Shown: piece after piece, positions 22,094-33,567 of the stretch | Position numbering within the stretch: the stretch's first letter is position 1 | Layout of the letters: each line of letters starts with the position of its first letter | Source: Vanrija pseudolonga | Lineage: Eukaryota; Basidiomycota; Tremellomycetes; Trichosporonales; Trichosporonaceae | Reading direction: 5' to 3' | DNA length: 64,000 nucleotides | Assembly (NCBI RefSeq): GCF_020906515.1 | Contig: NC_085850.1 | Span: forward strand, 3,658,001-3,722,000 | Translations under genes and position numbers: made by a program | Notes under the pieces: model-generated | What the model was told of the DNA's origin: nothing | The model's input: the letters and a program-made list of their open reading frames with translations, nothing else | Databases searched by the model: none

Positions 22094-25000
22094 CTAGAAC
22101 ACTGGTGTGTGAGGAACTCCTGTCATGCCATCGCCAGCTCTGGCCTAGCACATAACGTCAGCCCTTGAAACAACCCGGTCCCCAAAAACAAAACACGCTC
22201 AAACAACTTACCAGAGTCCGGGATGCTTCGAGCAAATCATTATACTTCAAGTTGGCAAACGTGTTGTGGCCAGCATCTGTGGCATTGCTCGCGATAAGCA
22301 TGCCCAGAAGTGAGTGAGCAAGGAAGTAGAATGGCATGGCCTCTGTGACGTGTGTCAGCGAGGCAGGGCCAGCATCGGACCCGTTCCACTTACCCTCGCA
22401 GTACACCAGCTTGGTCTTGCCCTGCGAACTAGCATTGCTGGCCGAACCCGGCGAGCTGTCAGACGAAGCACCGCCGAATGGGTTTAGCAAGTTGTTGGTC
22501 ACCACACCAGAGCACTGGGTGTCAAAGTCCCAACCCTCTTTCCATCGCTGCAGTGCCAGCGCAAACCGGTTGCGAAGCGCCTCCTGCGAGAACACGCCGA
22601 TGTCCCGACCGTCGCCAGACAGACACCTGTTACTGGGCTTGAGGTATGATGCCCCGATCCACAGATCAGTCAGGTCGCGCCAGTCGCCGTGGTCGCGCTT
22701 GCCCTCTCCGAGGTCGACAATGCCGCGCACAAGGGTCATGATGATGGCTGTGCGGGCAAACGCGCCGTACTCGTACTCGCTCAACCAGTTGGGGCGCTTC
22801 GTGTCGGCATTCTTGTCAATGGCGTCAAAGGCGCCAGATGTCGGGAGGAAGAAGGTGCGGCGCATAGCTTCGTCAAGGCTGATGGGCTGGTATGTCTGCA
22901 CTGCCTGCAGCCACTCTGCTGCCGTCTCGGCCTTCCAGACGCTGTCCGGAGCGGGCAGTGGCAGCGCAGCGACCTCGGAAGGCGTGAGGATGCAAGGAAT
23001 GCCCGACTCGAGCGCAGACACCATGTCTAGGTGGTAGACGAGGTACGCGGTGCGTCGGCGGCACTCGAGCTGGATCCAGCGCTTCCACGACCGCTCCAGT
23101 TCTGTCGGCGTGTACGGCACGATCGACGGCACCTGGATGGTCAACTCGGCGTGCTCGAGGTCCGACTGGAAGAAGCCGATCTGCCGGGTAATGTTGACAA
23201 TGGTGCCGAGGAACATGTTTGCGTGGCGACGCTCAGAGTCGTTTGGCGAGAGGAAGTAGGGGGCGTGGTAGAGAACGAGAGCTTGGAGAAGCGCGACGTT
23301 GTACTCTGTCATCAAGACGCCCTTGGCAAGCGAGAACGACTTGACGAGCATGTTGGTCTTCTCGTGTCGGACAATCTGGCCGGCATCCCACTCCTCGAGG
23401 CGACGGCGATCTTCGTCTGCTTCTGGATCCACACCAATGTTGAAGTCTGGCACAATGCCCTCCCATGCGCCACCAGCCGAGATGGCCGGAGTGGCGGATC
23501 CTGGTCGGGCAGTCAAGTGGTTTTTGCGCAGACCGGTCCTGATACCACCAGCGGTGCAGATGGCAAACGCCAGGCATGCGGCCGTGTCAATCAGCTGGAA
23601 TGTCGGCGTGTGGACGAATGGGAAGTGATTGAGCACCGAGTAGTAGGTGCGGGCAGCCATGACGGACAGCGTGCGCAGAGGCGGGAGAGCCCAGTGGGGG
23701 ATCTGGTAGCAGCCTGCAAACCTGTCGGCCGGGAGGAAGAAGCGTGAAGCCGTGGGGCACTCTGCTCCGGATCTAAACTGGATCTCCTTGCTTGCGAGAC
23801 GAAGCAGTGGTCGCTCCGGGTTGGGATTCGCCTTGGTCTCTGGGGTCTCATTGGCAGCAAGCTGTTCCAAGATAGCCGAGACGACCTGGTTGGCCTGCTG
23901 AACGGCATCGTTGGCGTTGTTGCCCGACTGGTCATTGTTGGTGGGACCAGTGTGGAAGGCAGCCGACGCAGCTGCGGCGATGGCCAAGGCGGTCGTGTCG
24001 TTTGACAGCAGCGCGCCTGGAGAAGGCAGGCTTGCAACACCAAACGCTGAAGGAGAAAAGAGAGAAGAAATGTTGAAGGGAGACAAGGGACGTGAGGGGT
24101 CTGATAGACCCCACGTATCCGTGTCTTGGTTTCCAGAGACACCATTCGCGAGCCAGTTCATGGTTCCCGCAAAGTTTCCCATCGACTCGGGCAGCACAGC
24201 TCCCGGCGCCGCCGGCCGAGCCGGGTTCTCGACGGCGCCCGAGTTAAAATTCGACCCACTCGCAGAGGCATTGTCATTGTCGTTGGACACTGATGTGGTG
24301 ACGGCAGCAATGGCGTCTGCCGTCGTATTCGTATCCCCGTCCAGCAGCGTACCGATGGTGGCCTGGCCGTTATCCGACGCAGGCACGCCACCAGGATACG
24401 CCATTGACAGCAGGACCGATGCGTCTTCTAAGTGGTCCGAGTCGTGGTGCAAGTTGTGATAGTTGCTGCCCGAGGACGCGTTCTGGAACAACATGTGCCC
24501 CGAGTAGAGGGGGTCGGATGTGACGGGGTTGCCGTTGTGGTAGTTGCTGGTCACACCAAAGACTCCACCGTTACCCATGCCGTTGCGCGAGTACCTCGAC
24601 CCATAGCGGTCCTCGTCCTCGTCGTCTGACGTCGGCGATAAGCGGGGTCTCGAGCTGGGGTGCTCCCCCGACGATCCCTCCGAGTTGCGCGCATGCTTGC
24701 GTCCGCCACGAATAGGGGAAGCCTCACGCTCCGACGTCCGCGATGACGAGATGGGAACCGAGGGGTGTGCGCGCACCGGCGGCAGTGGCGAGTGCGAGTT
24801 GCGGTCCTGTGGCGGCGGGGTCGGGTGGCATCGCCTCCTGTGGCGGAGAAGCACGTCGCTAGAGAGTTGTCAGCATTTGTTGCCAGCACAAGCCTGCCGA
24901 GCGCCGCACTCACCTTCGCGCAAACGCCTTGGAGCAGTCCTTGCACTGGAACGGGCGTTCGTCTTGGTCTGAAGCGAAACGTCAGTCAAGCCAGCCTAGG

Positions 25001-25341
25001 TCAGTGCAGGCGATTACGCCACACGCGCCGCTGCCGCACGACCCACGTTTTCTTTGGTGACGCTTCAAATACTCCATGCGGCTGTAGGTCTGCGCGAGGT
25101 CAGCACGAAGTTTATGGTCTGCGCGGGGTCTGAGGCGGGGACGAGGCGTGGTAGGGACGACGGGCTGGTCGGCCAAGGCCAACAGCGCATCACGCGCCCC
25201 CGCGCGGTGAAAACGACTCGAGTGATCACTCACCTGGCCACAGCCTGGAAACGCGCAGCCAAAGGTTTGCTTTTCCTTTCCACCCTCTGGGGTGATGGGG
25301 GACCCATCCGAGGCGGTTGCAGTAGCCCTGCGAGCTGGCAT
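22094..25341 (-). CDS. C2H2 zinc-finger transcription factor with fungal-specific regulatory domain
   Basis: The start at 25341 begins MPARRATATASDGSP. The first finger is split over exons: FGCAFPGCGQ, then TYSRMEYLKRHQRKH (C-X4-C-X12-H-X3-H). The second is FQCKDCSKAFARR, then DVLLRHRRRCH (C-X2-C-X12-H-X4-H). A basic, Ser/Pro-rich region (GGRKHARNSEGSSG) and long Asn/Ser/Ala-rich stretches follow. From the middle of the 2.7-kb exon onward comes a helical domain of the kind called the fungal-specific transcription factor domain (YYSVLNHFPFVHTPTFQLID, WKRWIQLECRRRTAYLVYHL). The last exon is short: splicing at about 22208 joins SRTL to ARAGDGMTGVPHTPVF with a stop at 22094. Total is about 1000 residues. 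It should be a nuclear DNA-binding regulator of metabolic genes; the target is unknown. Confidence 0.85.
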
Positions 25342-26175
25342 GGTGGGCGGGGTTTGGTGTGTCGGTGCTGGTGGTTGGGTTTGCGCGTGTCTTGGATGGA
25401 CGACGACGGGTGGGTGGAGGTTGGGTGGAGGTGCGGCGGTGGTGGGTGGAGGGGGGTGCTTGGTGCTTGATGTGAAAAGAGGTGACCGGAGTGGATGCGA
25501 TTGCGGCGAGTGGGCGCGTAAGATGGGATGCTCTACGCGCGTCGTCGCGATACTGATGGGGGGAGCTAGCAAAAGACAGTCGCCCCTTGTTGATGTTGTG
25601 TGGTCAATGTCGGTGTCGGTGGTTGGTAGTAGGTGGTTGGGGTGGGGTGGATGGTCGTGGTGGAGGGGGAGAGAGGCGAGGTTGGAGGGGGAGAAGCAAA
25701 GGTGGAGGGCATCGACCCCCCCCCGTCTGTCCGCGCTCCGTCCTTCTCGCCGCCACCCACAAAATAATCCCGGCTAGGGTAAGCCTAGTCGAATTACTTG
25801 TGGGCCAATTCTTTCTAATTTATCCAGGCAAGAACCACGCTTTGTGGCACTTGGCCCTCCACTTTGGGGCCACGCGAGTTTACCCCCGTGCCACCACCAC
25901 CGCTTACCGCGCCTTGCTTGGCGGTTGCCTGTGGAGCCCCCGAGAAGTCATGACGACCACGCCGCCGCCGCCGCTGCTGCCGACGACGATGCGATGAACG
26001 CTGACAACACTGCCTTGCTCAATCATTGTCCCCGCGTCTTTTTTGCGCCTTTGCGTCGCACACGCACTGGCCTCTTGACATTCACGCCCCACGCTCATTT
26101 AAACTCCCCCAACCTTCTCAGCTTCCACCCATTGTGCTACGTAGTCTGATCACTCCCCTTCGGCGCGCCCTCGCC
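25342..26175. promoter_or_regulatory. Divergent promoter region between C2H2 factor and NTA1
   Basis: This 834-bp stretch separates the two start codons. The side next to the C2H2 gene is strongly G/T-rich on the plus strand (GGTGGTTGGG-like repeats, 25360-25690). The NTA1 side is C-rich, as expected of a 5' UTR. A CATTTAAACT element at about 26097 could serve as an AT-rich core promoter. No defined factor site is claimed. Confidence 0.4.
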
Positions 26176-27410
26176 ATGTCCCTCCCTCCAGCAGCGTCGC
26201 CCTCGGGCCTCCCGCCAGCTCCAGCCTACCGCCGCGTGCCCCTGCGCATTGCTTGCGTCCAGTATGATGCCAAGGTGGGTGTCCCGCAGGTGTTGGCTCT
26301 AACCCACCAGCTCGGACAGGTCGACGACAATGCAGCCAAGGTCGAGGCGTTAACCGCGAGGTGAGACGCCTTCCTTCCCTCCAACACCGCATACCCTCTA
26401 ACACACCCACGCCAGCCTCACGCCCGGATCGGTCGACCTCGTTGTCCTCCCCGAAATGGCGCTCAGTGGGTACGTCTTCACGACACCCCAGTCGATTCTG
26501 CCGTACCTCGAGGCGCGCGAGACGGGCCCGACCTCGCGTCTGGCGTGCATCCTCGCCGAGCGCCTCCGGTGCCATGTCATTGCCGGGTACCCCGAAGCGC
26601 TGGAGCCTGCCGAGGGCGAGGAAGCTGGCACCTCGGTGGGCGCCAAGCTCAAGGAAGCAGAAGCGTGGGGCCTGGGCGTGGGCTACAACTCTGCTGTGGT
26701 GGCTGGGCCGTCGGGCGTCATCGGCAACTACCGCAAGACGTTCCGTTTCGAGACAGACAAGAACTGGGCTAGGGAAGGCGACGGGTTCAGATTCTTTGAC
26801 CTGCCTGAGCCATTGGGGCGGGTGGCGGTCGGCATCTGCATGGGTAAGTGCGGCGGGTGGTGAGCAGTTGCTGACATTGTAGACTTGAACCCCCAGGACT
26901 TTCTCGGTGGGTGCTAGAAACACGCTGAGGCAGCAGCACTGACGCCACAGCCCCTTGGAACGCGTTTGAGCTGGCCAACTTTACGCTGGACAATGGTGCC
27001 GACGTCCTCGTCGTCCCGTGGGTTTACCGTTTGGGCCCTGACTAACCCTCAGAATGAACTGGCTCGACCCAGGCGAGCAGGAGAATGATTCCGACAGCGA
27101 CGATGACGAAGATGTGCCCCGGCGCGACCCCGAAGCGCCGTCCGAGTCCAATCTCAACTACTGGGCGGCGCGCTTGACGCCTCTGCACGACCCTGCGCCG
27201 TCGTACTCTGCCCCCGCGCAGGCGCCCGAGGAGCCCAGCCCCCACAAGGAGGTCGTGTTCGTCGCGGCCAACCGCGTGGGCACGGAGGAAGGCACGACGT
27301 TTGTGGGCACGAGTTGCGTCATGACGATCAGCTCGAACCCGAGCCGCATCGAGCTCGTCGAGGTTTGTAATCGGACCGAGGAGCGCGTGCTACTCGCGAC
27401 GGTTGCGTAG
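26176..27410 (+). CDS. NTA1: Protein N-terminal asparagine/glutamine amidase Nta1
   Basis: This nitrilase-superfamily enzyme converts N-terminal Asn or Gln to Asp or Glu, feeding the Arg/N-degron pathway. Five or six short introns interrupt it. The order of motifs fits Nta1. LRIACVQYDAK and LGQVDDNAAKVEALTA form the first strand and helix. The catalytic Glu lies in LVVLPEMALSGYVF. The catalytic Lys lies in GVIGNYRKTFRFETDKNWA. The nucleophile Cys lies in RVAVGICMDLNPQDFL, followed by WNAFELANFTLDNGADVLVV. A later exon has an acidic insert (NDSDSDDDEDVPRRD), then VVFVAANRVGTEEGTTFVG and a closing strand region. All three catalytic residues are present. The ATG at 26176 is in frame with the first strand and preceded by a C-rich leader. 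Confidence 0.88.
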
Positions 27411-27980
27411 GGCATACGGCCATTGCGCCGGAGGTGGACTATAAGCATGTAGCATATTCGTGGCTCGGTGGAACACGAAACGGCCCAGATCTCTACTCAT
27501 CACGTGAACGCGGGGCTCAGATAACTCGACAATAACAACATACCTCGAGCACTTGTCCAGCCGGCTGACGTAGCCTCATGTCTCGGCGAATGCGTGGGGC
27601 GGGGCACGGGGCATGCTGCAGCGGCGCGAAGGTAGCGCAGCGCCAAGGCAGTGGCACCTGACCCGCCTGGGCGTTCACATGCCGTGGCGACGGTGGGAGC
27701 AGCGAGCGGCAGCCGGCGCAGCGAAACACTTGTTGCCCAGGCCAGTAGCTCGGTCGCGCTAGCACGCCTCCCCATCACCTGATGTCATGTAGTCATGTGT
27801 GGCTGGTCACGAGTGGGTGGGTGGGGAGGTGGGCGAGGTCTTGTGCAGCTGCAGTCTTGGTACGGGTCTGGAAGAGGATATAAGCCACAGGCGACCGAGG
27901 TCGTGTCATGTTCGCCACTGGCCTACCTCACGAAAGCTCAAGTACACCCGCGTACCTCGCCAATCAACAGATAACTGACC
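27411..27980. other. Intergenic region
   Basis: This 570-bp region lies between NTA1 and the UBA-like gene, both on the plus strand. AGGATATAAG at about 27875 could be a TATA element about 100 bp upstream of the UBA-like start. I see no gene or repeat. Confidence 0.45.
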
Positions 27981-28442
27981 ATGTCCGCCCCGATCACCGG
28001 TAAGCCAGCCCGCCACTCGTGTCACTCACACGCAGAATCGACTCGTCCGGAAGAGCGCCACGACGCGCCCGTGTCCGCCGCCTCGCCGACAGCCGAGACG
28101 TCGGCCGTCCTCTCGTCCATGCCGGAGACGGAGCACGCCGTCGACGCCGACGCCGAGCCGGCGCCGAGCTCGGCCCGGCGCAGCTCCCAAGACCCAATGT
28201 GGCGCAAGGTGCTCCGCCGGCCGTCGCTCGACCCGGCCAGCGTCGACCACCTAGTCAGCAAGGGCTACGACAAGGGCAACGTCAAGGACGCGCTGCGCAA
28301 GCACGACGGCGACGTGGCTGCGAGCGAGAAGAAGCTCGCGTACCTCAAGCATCTGCGCATGCACTGGACCGGCCACCCCGACGCGGGGTGCGAGCACTGC
28401 GCTAATGATGCGCGTGCGGACAGGAGGCCTAGTATGGGCTAG
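27981..28442 (+). CDS. Small UBA-like protein
   Basis: I do not recognise a named family. The frame from 27981 runs to the stop at 28442. It contains a likely 42-nt intron (GTAAGC donor after ATCACCG, acceptor ACACGCAG) that keeps frame whether spliced or retained. The spliced form begins MSAPITESTRPEERHD and has about 139 residues. The N-terminal half is acidic and Ser/Ala-rich. The C-terminal half contains VDHLVSKGYDKGNVKDALRK then HDGDVAASEKKLAYL, which fits the three-helix ubiquitin-associated fold (hydrophobic, Gly-Tyr turn, AL, repeating helix). A short tail with CEHC follows. Ubiquitin binding is inference only. Confidence 0.6.
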   Translation: MSAPITGKPARHSCHSHAESTRPEERHDAPVSAASPTAETSAVLSSMPETEHAVDADAEPAPSSARRSSQDPMWRKVLRRPSLDPASVDHLVSKGYDKGNVKDALRKHDGDVAASEKKLAYLKHLRMHWTGHPDAGCEHCANDARADRRPSMG

Positions 28443-28871
28443 GCGGCCGTAGGCCCGGCGCGAGGGGGTTGATGTACGGACGACTGGAACGCGACGAACA
28501 GAAGAAGAGGAAAAGAGTAATACTATCGACGAGGATAATACGTAGCAGTGAGATGAAACAATGTCGACGACATGCCACCCACGGGGACGACGACGAGGCG
28601 GCGGGTGTCGTGTCGAACCTCCCCGGCCGATCCCACCTCTTGCGCACGGAATACTAGAGATAAGGCAGCGCCGAAGCACGCTCCGAGGGATATGGTCATG
28701 GCGCGGCCTTGTGCCCAGCGCCGCCGGCGTGCAAGCCACCACGACGCGGCGCCACACTCGAGCCACAGGTCACATTCACGCCAAACACAACAGCATTGTT
28801 CATCTGCACTACCTTCACCCACTTGCCCGAGCCGTAGTACGGCTGTATCTGCCCCCCCCCCCTCCCCCCCG
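28443..28871. other. Convergent 3' intergenic region with a G-rich tract
   Basis: This gap between the UBA-like gene (+) and the SDR gene (-) holds no gene. Just 3' of the SDR stop, the plus strand has a long C tract at 28852-28870 with a single T in it. It would be a G-rich run in the SDR 3' UTR. Confidence 0.45.
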
Positions 28872-30158
28872 CTACACCGCCGTATGGCCGCCGTCGACGA
28901 CCAGGTCCGAGCCCGTCATGAAGCTCGACGCGTCGGAGAGGAGGAAGATGGCGGGGCCTGTGCGAGAGAGCGAGCGTCAGCGAGCGAGCGAGCGCCGTCT
29001 CCTCTCGTCTCCGCGAGACGGCAGGCGGGCGCGTCTCGTGCCAGTGGCGCACAGTCCACGACGACGCCGACGACGACCGCCCGCCTCAGGCTTGCGGCCC
29101 TCGGTCGGCGCAGCAACTCACCCCTAAACTCATCAGCGGTGCTCAGCCGCCCGAGCAAGCTCCCCGCCGTCCACTCCTGCAGCACGCTAGGCCGCTCGAC
29201 AATCAGTGCTTCCGTGAGGGCGGTACGGATCTGCGCGGGAGCGAGGGTCAGCGAACGAGCGAGCGCGAGGACGAGGTGGGGGATTGTTAGCCGCCTTGGT
29301 CATTACTCACGTAGCCTGGCGAGAGGGACTGGGGCGTCAGTCCTTCCGCCCACAACTCACGTCGCACAGCTCGCGCTGCACGCTCGCTCGCTGCAAAAAA
29401 ACTCACGTTAACCCTAATCCCCTTGCCGCCCCACTCCATCCCCAAGTTGCGCGCGAGCTGCGCAACGCCAGCCTTGCTCGCGTTGTACGCCGCGCACTCG
29501 AGCCCGCGATTCGCCACGCGCCCGCTCATGCTGGCCACGAGCGCGATCGCCGCGCCTTGGCCAGGGATGTTCGCCTCGCCGTTCCCCTGCGCGACCCAGC
29601 TGCGCCCGAATGCCGCGGAGACCAGAAACGCGCCGGTGAGGTTCACGTCGATGATCTTGCGCCACTGGTCGGGCCGGATCTCGAGTGCGTCGCGGAGCAG
29701 CTGGATCCCCGCGGCGTGGAACAGCCCGCGGACTGGCGTGCGCGCGGAGCGGAAGGCGTCGGCTACGGCTACTTCGACCGCATCCGCGTCGGTCACGTCG
29801 AGCGGCACATAGGCGAGCGATGTGCCTGCCTTCGCGGCCGCCGCCTGCGCGTTGGCCCAGTCTGGCTCGACGGGCTGGAGCAGGTCGAACGCGACGACGT
29901 CGGCGCCGGCCTCGAGCAGCGCATGGGCTATGGTTAGTCCGAGGCCGCGCGCGCCGCCGGTGACTAGGATTGTGCGGTCGGACAGGGAGAAGAGGGACGG
30001 GGCGGGGTTGGTGCCCAGGACCGAGGTTGGGTCTGGCGCCGTGTCAGTGGTGGGGGGAGGGGGGGGGGGTGGACAGCCTCCACCGGCTTGGCTCGCTGCT
30101 AACTAGCTAGCACCACGCCACGCCGCGCCGCGCCGCACTCACTCGTTCCAGTGGCCAT
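28872..30158 (-). CDS. Short-chain dehydrogenase/reductase (polyol or sorbose reductase-like)
   Basis: This is an NAD(P)-dependent oxidoreductase of the classical SDR family. Exon 1 encodes MATGT. After an intron with a long polypyrimidine tract the protein reads NPTSVLGTNPAPSLFSLSDR, then the cofactor motif TILVTGGARGLGLTIAHALL (TGxxxGxG). Next are a nucleotide-specificity strand ending AFDLLQP, RGLFHAAGIQLL, the Ser of ALVASMSG, and the catalytic YxxxK in AAYNASKAGVAQL. IRVN then splices to SLSPGYV, followed by LIVERPSVLQEWTAGSLLG and PAIFLLSDASSFMTGSDLVV ending in DGGHTAV. Length is about 290-300. The leader FSLSDRTILVTGGARGLG resembles fungal D-arabinitol, mannitol and L-sorbose reductases, so a sugar/polyol substrate is plausible but unproven. 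Confidence 0.85.
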
Positions 30159-31001
30159 CGTAGTGAGATCAAGTATGTCGACGCAGCTGCAGCGGGCCTC
30201 GCGCCGCTCCTGCCCACTATATACCGTCCCGGTTGTCGTGTCTCTCGCAGGACCTCGCCCGCTCGGCTGACGACGACCCGGTGCCATTTCCGGCCCGGAG
30301 ACAAGCCATTCACCCATCGTCAGCTGCCCCACCCGGCCCCACTCGCGAGGTGCGCTGGGCAACTGGGGCGCTGCCGCGCCCGCTGTAGGGCATGCCTGGC
30401 CGGCAGCACCATGCTGGGGGGTTACCTTGGACGTTGGACGGGTGTCACGCGGCCGATGGCCAAAGCTGCCCCGGATGTGCTGCTGATGGGGCCGGCGCTC
30501 AATCACTCCACTGGCGGCGTGCCACTCCGCGTGCGGTCGCCAGCCAGCTGTTCCCTAGCGACGTGACGCGCGACCGGGGCACCGGCAGGCAGCGCCTGTC
30601 ATACAAGTCCGCTATCTTGGCCACCGATATCACTGGGCGCTGTCCTCGTAGTCAAGATGACGCCGCCGCCCACCCACGACGCGAACCCTCCCGCACGGCG
30701 GGTCTGCCCGCCGCTCACTGCCCCACGCCGGGTCGACGCGACCCTCCGAGACCCACCTCCCCACCTCCCGCTGCCTCCTGCCCAACTCGGCGCGCTCTTC
30801 TCCCTGCCATCACGCGGAACCCCCTCCGCTCGCTGCCCCATCGCCGCACCCCCTCCGGCTCGCTTCGCTCGCCGGCGCCGACGCCCCGCCCAGCTCGCTC
30901 CGCTCGCTGGTGCTGGACCTGCCGCTATGCAAATCCCATTCATCCTGGAAATGTTTTCGCTACGAACAGACAGCTCCATAACTGCCCATCGGTGAAATTG
31001 T
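30159..31001. other. Intergenic region
   Basis: This 843-bp region lies between the SDR start and the COX5 stop. The COX5-proximal half is C-rich with CTCGCTCCGCTCGC-type imperfect repeats (30815-30915). Open frames here are compositionally biased and unsupported. No gene is seen. Confidence 0.45.
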
Positions 31002-32309
31002 TTACTTGTCGACCATGACCATACCCTTGCCCTTGTAGCCCTCCGAGCTGATACCGGTCTGGCATCGTCAGCCATGCACAATCGACACACCGGCCGCACT
31101 CACGATAGGGTCCGACTTCTGCTCCTTCATGTACTCGGTCATCTGCTCCTGGTACTCCTTGTTCCATGTGTTGACGGGGGGAGGAGCTGGGGGATGGGGT
31201 CAGCACGGGCGCGCGCGTTTCAGATGCCAGCGCTGCCAGCAATTCCGACTTACCACGCGAGCGGGCAAGGGCGAAGAGGCCGAGGGCGACACCGACGGCG
31301 GCGAGGGTACCGGCGAAGACACGGATGGAGTTTCCGGGGGGGTTGACGGGGGTACGGGGACCGTGGGGGCCGAAAGCAACCCAGTAGGCTGTGGTGGGAT
31401 GAATCGAATTCGGAGGTCACGGAGTAATCGGTTCAGTTCGGGTGTGGGTGGAGGGGTGAGGGTTTTGGCGAGATGAACATGACGTGGGTTGGTGGTTGGG
31501 GGAGGGAGAGCAATGGTCAGCGCTGGTCACAACGACGCCGACACGGAAAGACGCATGGCACGGGGCAGAGGCAGAGAGGTAGAGGTAGAGGCATGCACAG
31601 ACGACTCGGAGCAAGCACACATGGCCAGACGAGATTGTGGCTTGCGAGGCGTTTGGTGCGCGCCGGTTCAGCCCGCCGACACCCGGTGGGTGCGGACTGT
31701 CGCCGGGGCTTGTCGGCGACGGCGCGCATGCATCCGGCGTGAGACTGGGCTGCCGACGCCATGCCCGCGTGCTCTCGCAGTTGATGCACATGCTCGCTGC
31801 CGCCGTCGCCGTCGCAGCCGTAGACGAATACGGTGCTCAGGTCCCGAGAGGACCCGACAGGGACACAAAAGCCTCGTCGCTGGTTGGCGCGCGCGAGTTG
31901 ACATGACAGCTTGGCGATGTGCGTGTGTGTATGTGATGCAAGTGCTGTGTACCATCGCTGCTGTGGTCGTCCTCGCCGTCGTGGTTGCTGCCCATCGCAC
32001 CTCATGCCTCATCTCTCTCTGCCAAGCGCCAATGCCTCAATCGCGCCTCCAAAATGACTCACCAGCCTTCTTCTCGTCGACGGTGAGCTCGTTCCAGTCC
32101 TTCTTCTGGAGCTCCTCGAGCTGCTGGTGGACCTCGTACTGCTCAGCGGCGGGGAGCTTGGCCCACGAGGCCTCAATGTTGGAGAGGAGGGGGGCCGACT
32201 CGTTGGAGCGGCTCGAGACGACGTGGATCGACGAGGTGGATGCGGCGCGGGTCGCGAAGCGGGGGGCGGCCGACGAGGCGCGGAGGGCGGCGGTGCGAAG
32301 GAGGGACAT
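31002..32309 (-). CDS. COX5: Cytochrome c oxidase subunit IV (yeast Cox5), mitochondrial
   Basis: This is a nuclear-encoded subunit of complex IV in the inner mitochondrial membrane. Exon 1 (32063-32309) begins with an arginine- and serine-rich presequence (MSLLRTAALRASSAAPRFAT). The conserved matrix helix follows (WAKLPAAEQYEVHQQLEELQ, then KKDWNELTVDEKKA). Exon 2 starts at 31388 with AYWVAFGPHGPRTPV, the family signature, followed by a single membrane helix (VFAGTLAAVGVALGLFALAR). Two more short exons give the C-terminal region (PPVNTWNKEYQEQMTEYMKE, then GYKGKGMVMVDK). The intron between exons 1 and 2 (31389-32062, 674 nt) is more than ten times the usual length here. The junction completes the codon in KKAAYW, so the splice sites are well supported. 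Confidence 0.92.
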
Positions 32310-33567
32310 GGTGAGGGGGGCCTAGCCTTTTGGGAAGGAGAGGAAGAGGGGGGGGAGGGGGGTGGGTAAGAGGCCGGGGATGAGTGGTGAGTTGGGTCTG
32401 GTGTGAGTGGTTGGATGGGTTGTGGATGGGTGCAGTGCGTGGTGGTGGTGCAGGCAGGGAGGTGCCCAGCCTGCAGCGTACAGTGGTGCATGCAGCTGCC
32501 GGACCGCCTAGGACGCTCGGTGATTCGCAAAAAGCCTCGAGTGGCAGAATGGTTCCGTCGCGACGGGCGGACAAAGTCGCAGTGAGATTTTGGCCAATCA
32601 AAGTGGGGGCAATTTTGGTGTGGTGGGTGGGTGGGACACGGCCGCACCACCACTGTGCAGAGGGGCACTTGCCGACGTCACTGCTACGGTATGCATGCAA
32701 TGACGACGGTATGCAGACTGCTGCTACTACTACAATGCATACGTCGAGGCAACAACGTTGCTCTCGACACTTGATCTTCCATGCAGAGTCAGAGTCTGTC
32801 TGTTGCTGAGCCAAAGGCCATCGGGACACCACGCACTGGGACAAACCTTGGCCGCCCAGCCAGCCAACCGCACCTCTCCCATTGTGCCGCCCAGTGCGGC
32901 GTCGACCCGCGGGGCATAATGGACACTGTCCGACTGGCGGTGGGGTGGGGTGGAGTGGCGTCGAGCCGAGCCATGCGTTCGAGCCACGGCCAGCATGCAG
33001 CTCGCTCAGCACAATAGATGTGGCGCTGGCAGCTATCGCCATGCATCACACCTGGCTGACGAGCTGACAGCCGGCACGGCACATGGACTGACTGCTGATC
33101 TGCACGACGCGGGCATAGCTGAGACAACATCACGTGCGTCGCGTCCGCCTGTTTACTTGTTTACATTCCTTCCTTCCCCACCCGACAACTCGTGTTTCAG
33201 CGCACAACGCGTCGAGTTTGGGGGACGCGGTGGCTGTCGCGGCGCGGCTGACCCGCTGTAATCTTGACGCGATATCGGCGAGGGAAAGAGCGACGAGTCG
33301 AGTGCAAACACCGGTCGCGCTGATCATTGACGCGTCATGGTCGTGGCAATGCCTCATGACGCCCCTTCGTTAGTTGTTATCATGACCATTCCAGCCTGCT
33401 TCCATGCCCACGCCCACGCCCCGCGTCATCATCTAGGCTGCATAGAACGCTACCCAGGGAAACATTATACGCCAACGTAGAATACGAAACCGAAGGCTGC
33501 CACGTCCAAAAAGATGTTGGTTTTCAGACGAGCCAAGTCAAAGGGGGGAGTAACACGTTGGACGCGC
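32310..33567. other. Intergenic region upstream of COX5
   Basis: This 1.26-kb gap holds the COX5 promoter and the 3' side of the PEBP-like gene. On the plus strand next to COX5 it is G-rich (32318-32370), which is a C-rich leader on the coding strand. A GTATGCATGCAATG element with nearby ATGCATAC lies at 32688-32745. CCATTGT and CAATCAAAG elements occur. No gene is supported. Confidence 0.45.

Noticed and set aside
31489-32325. 278-codon plus-strand frame opposite the COX5 intron
   Set aside because: Its 3' third is antisense to the COX5 exon and the rest lies in the intron with Arg-rich biased composition. A nested gene is not supported.
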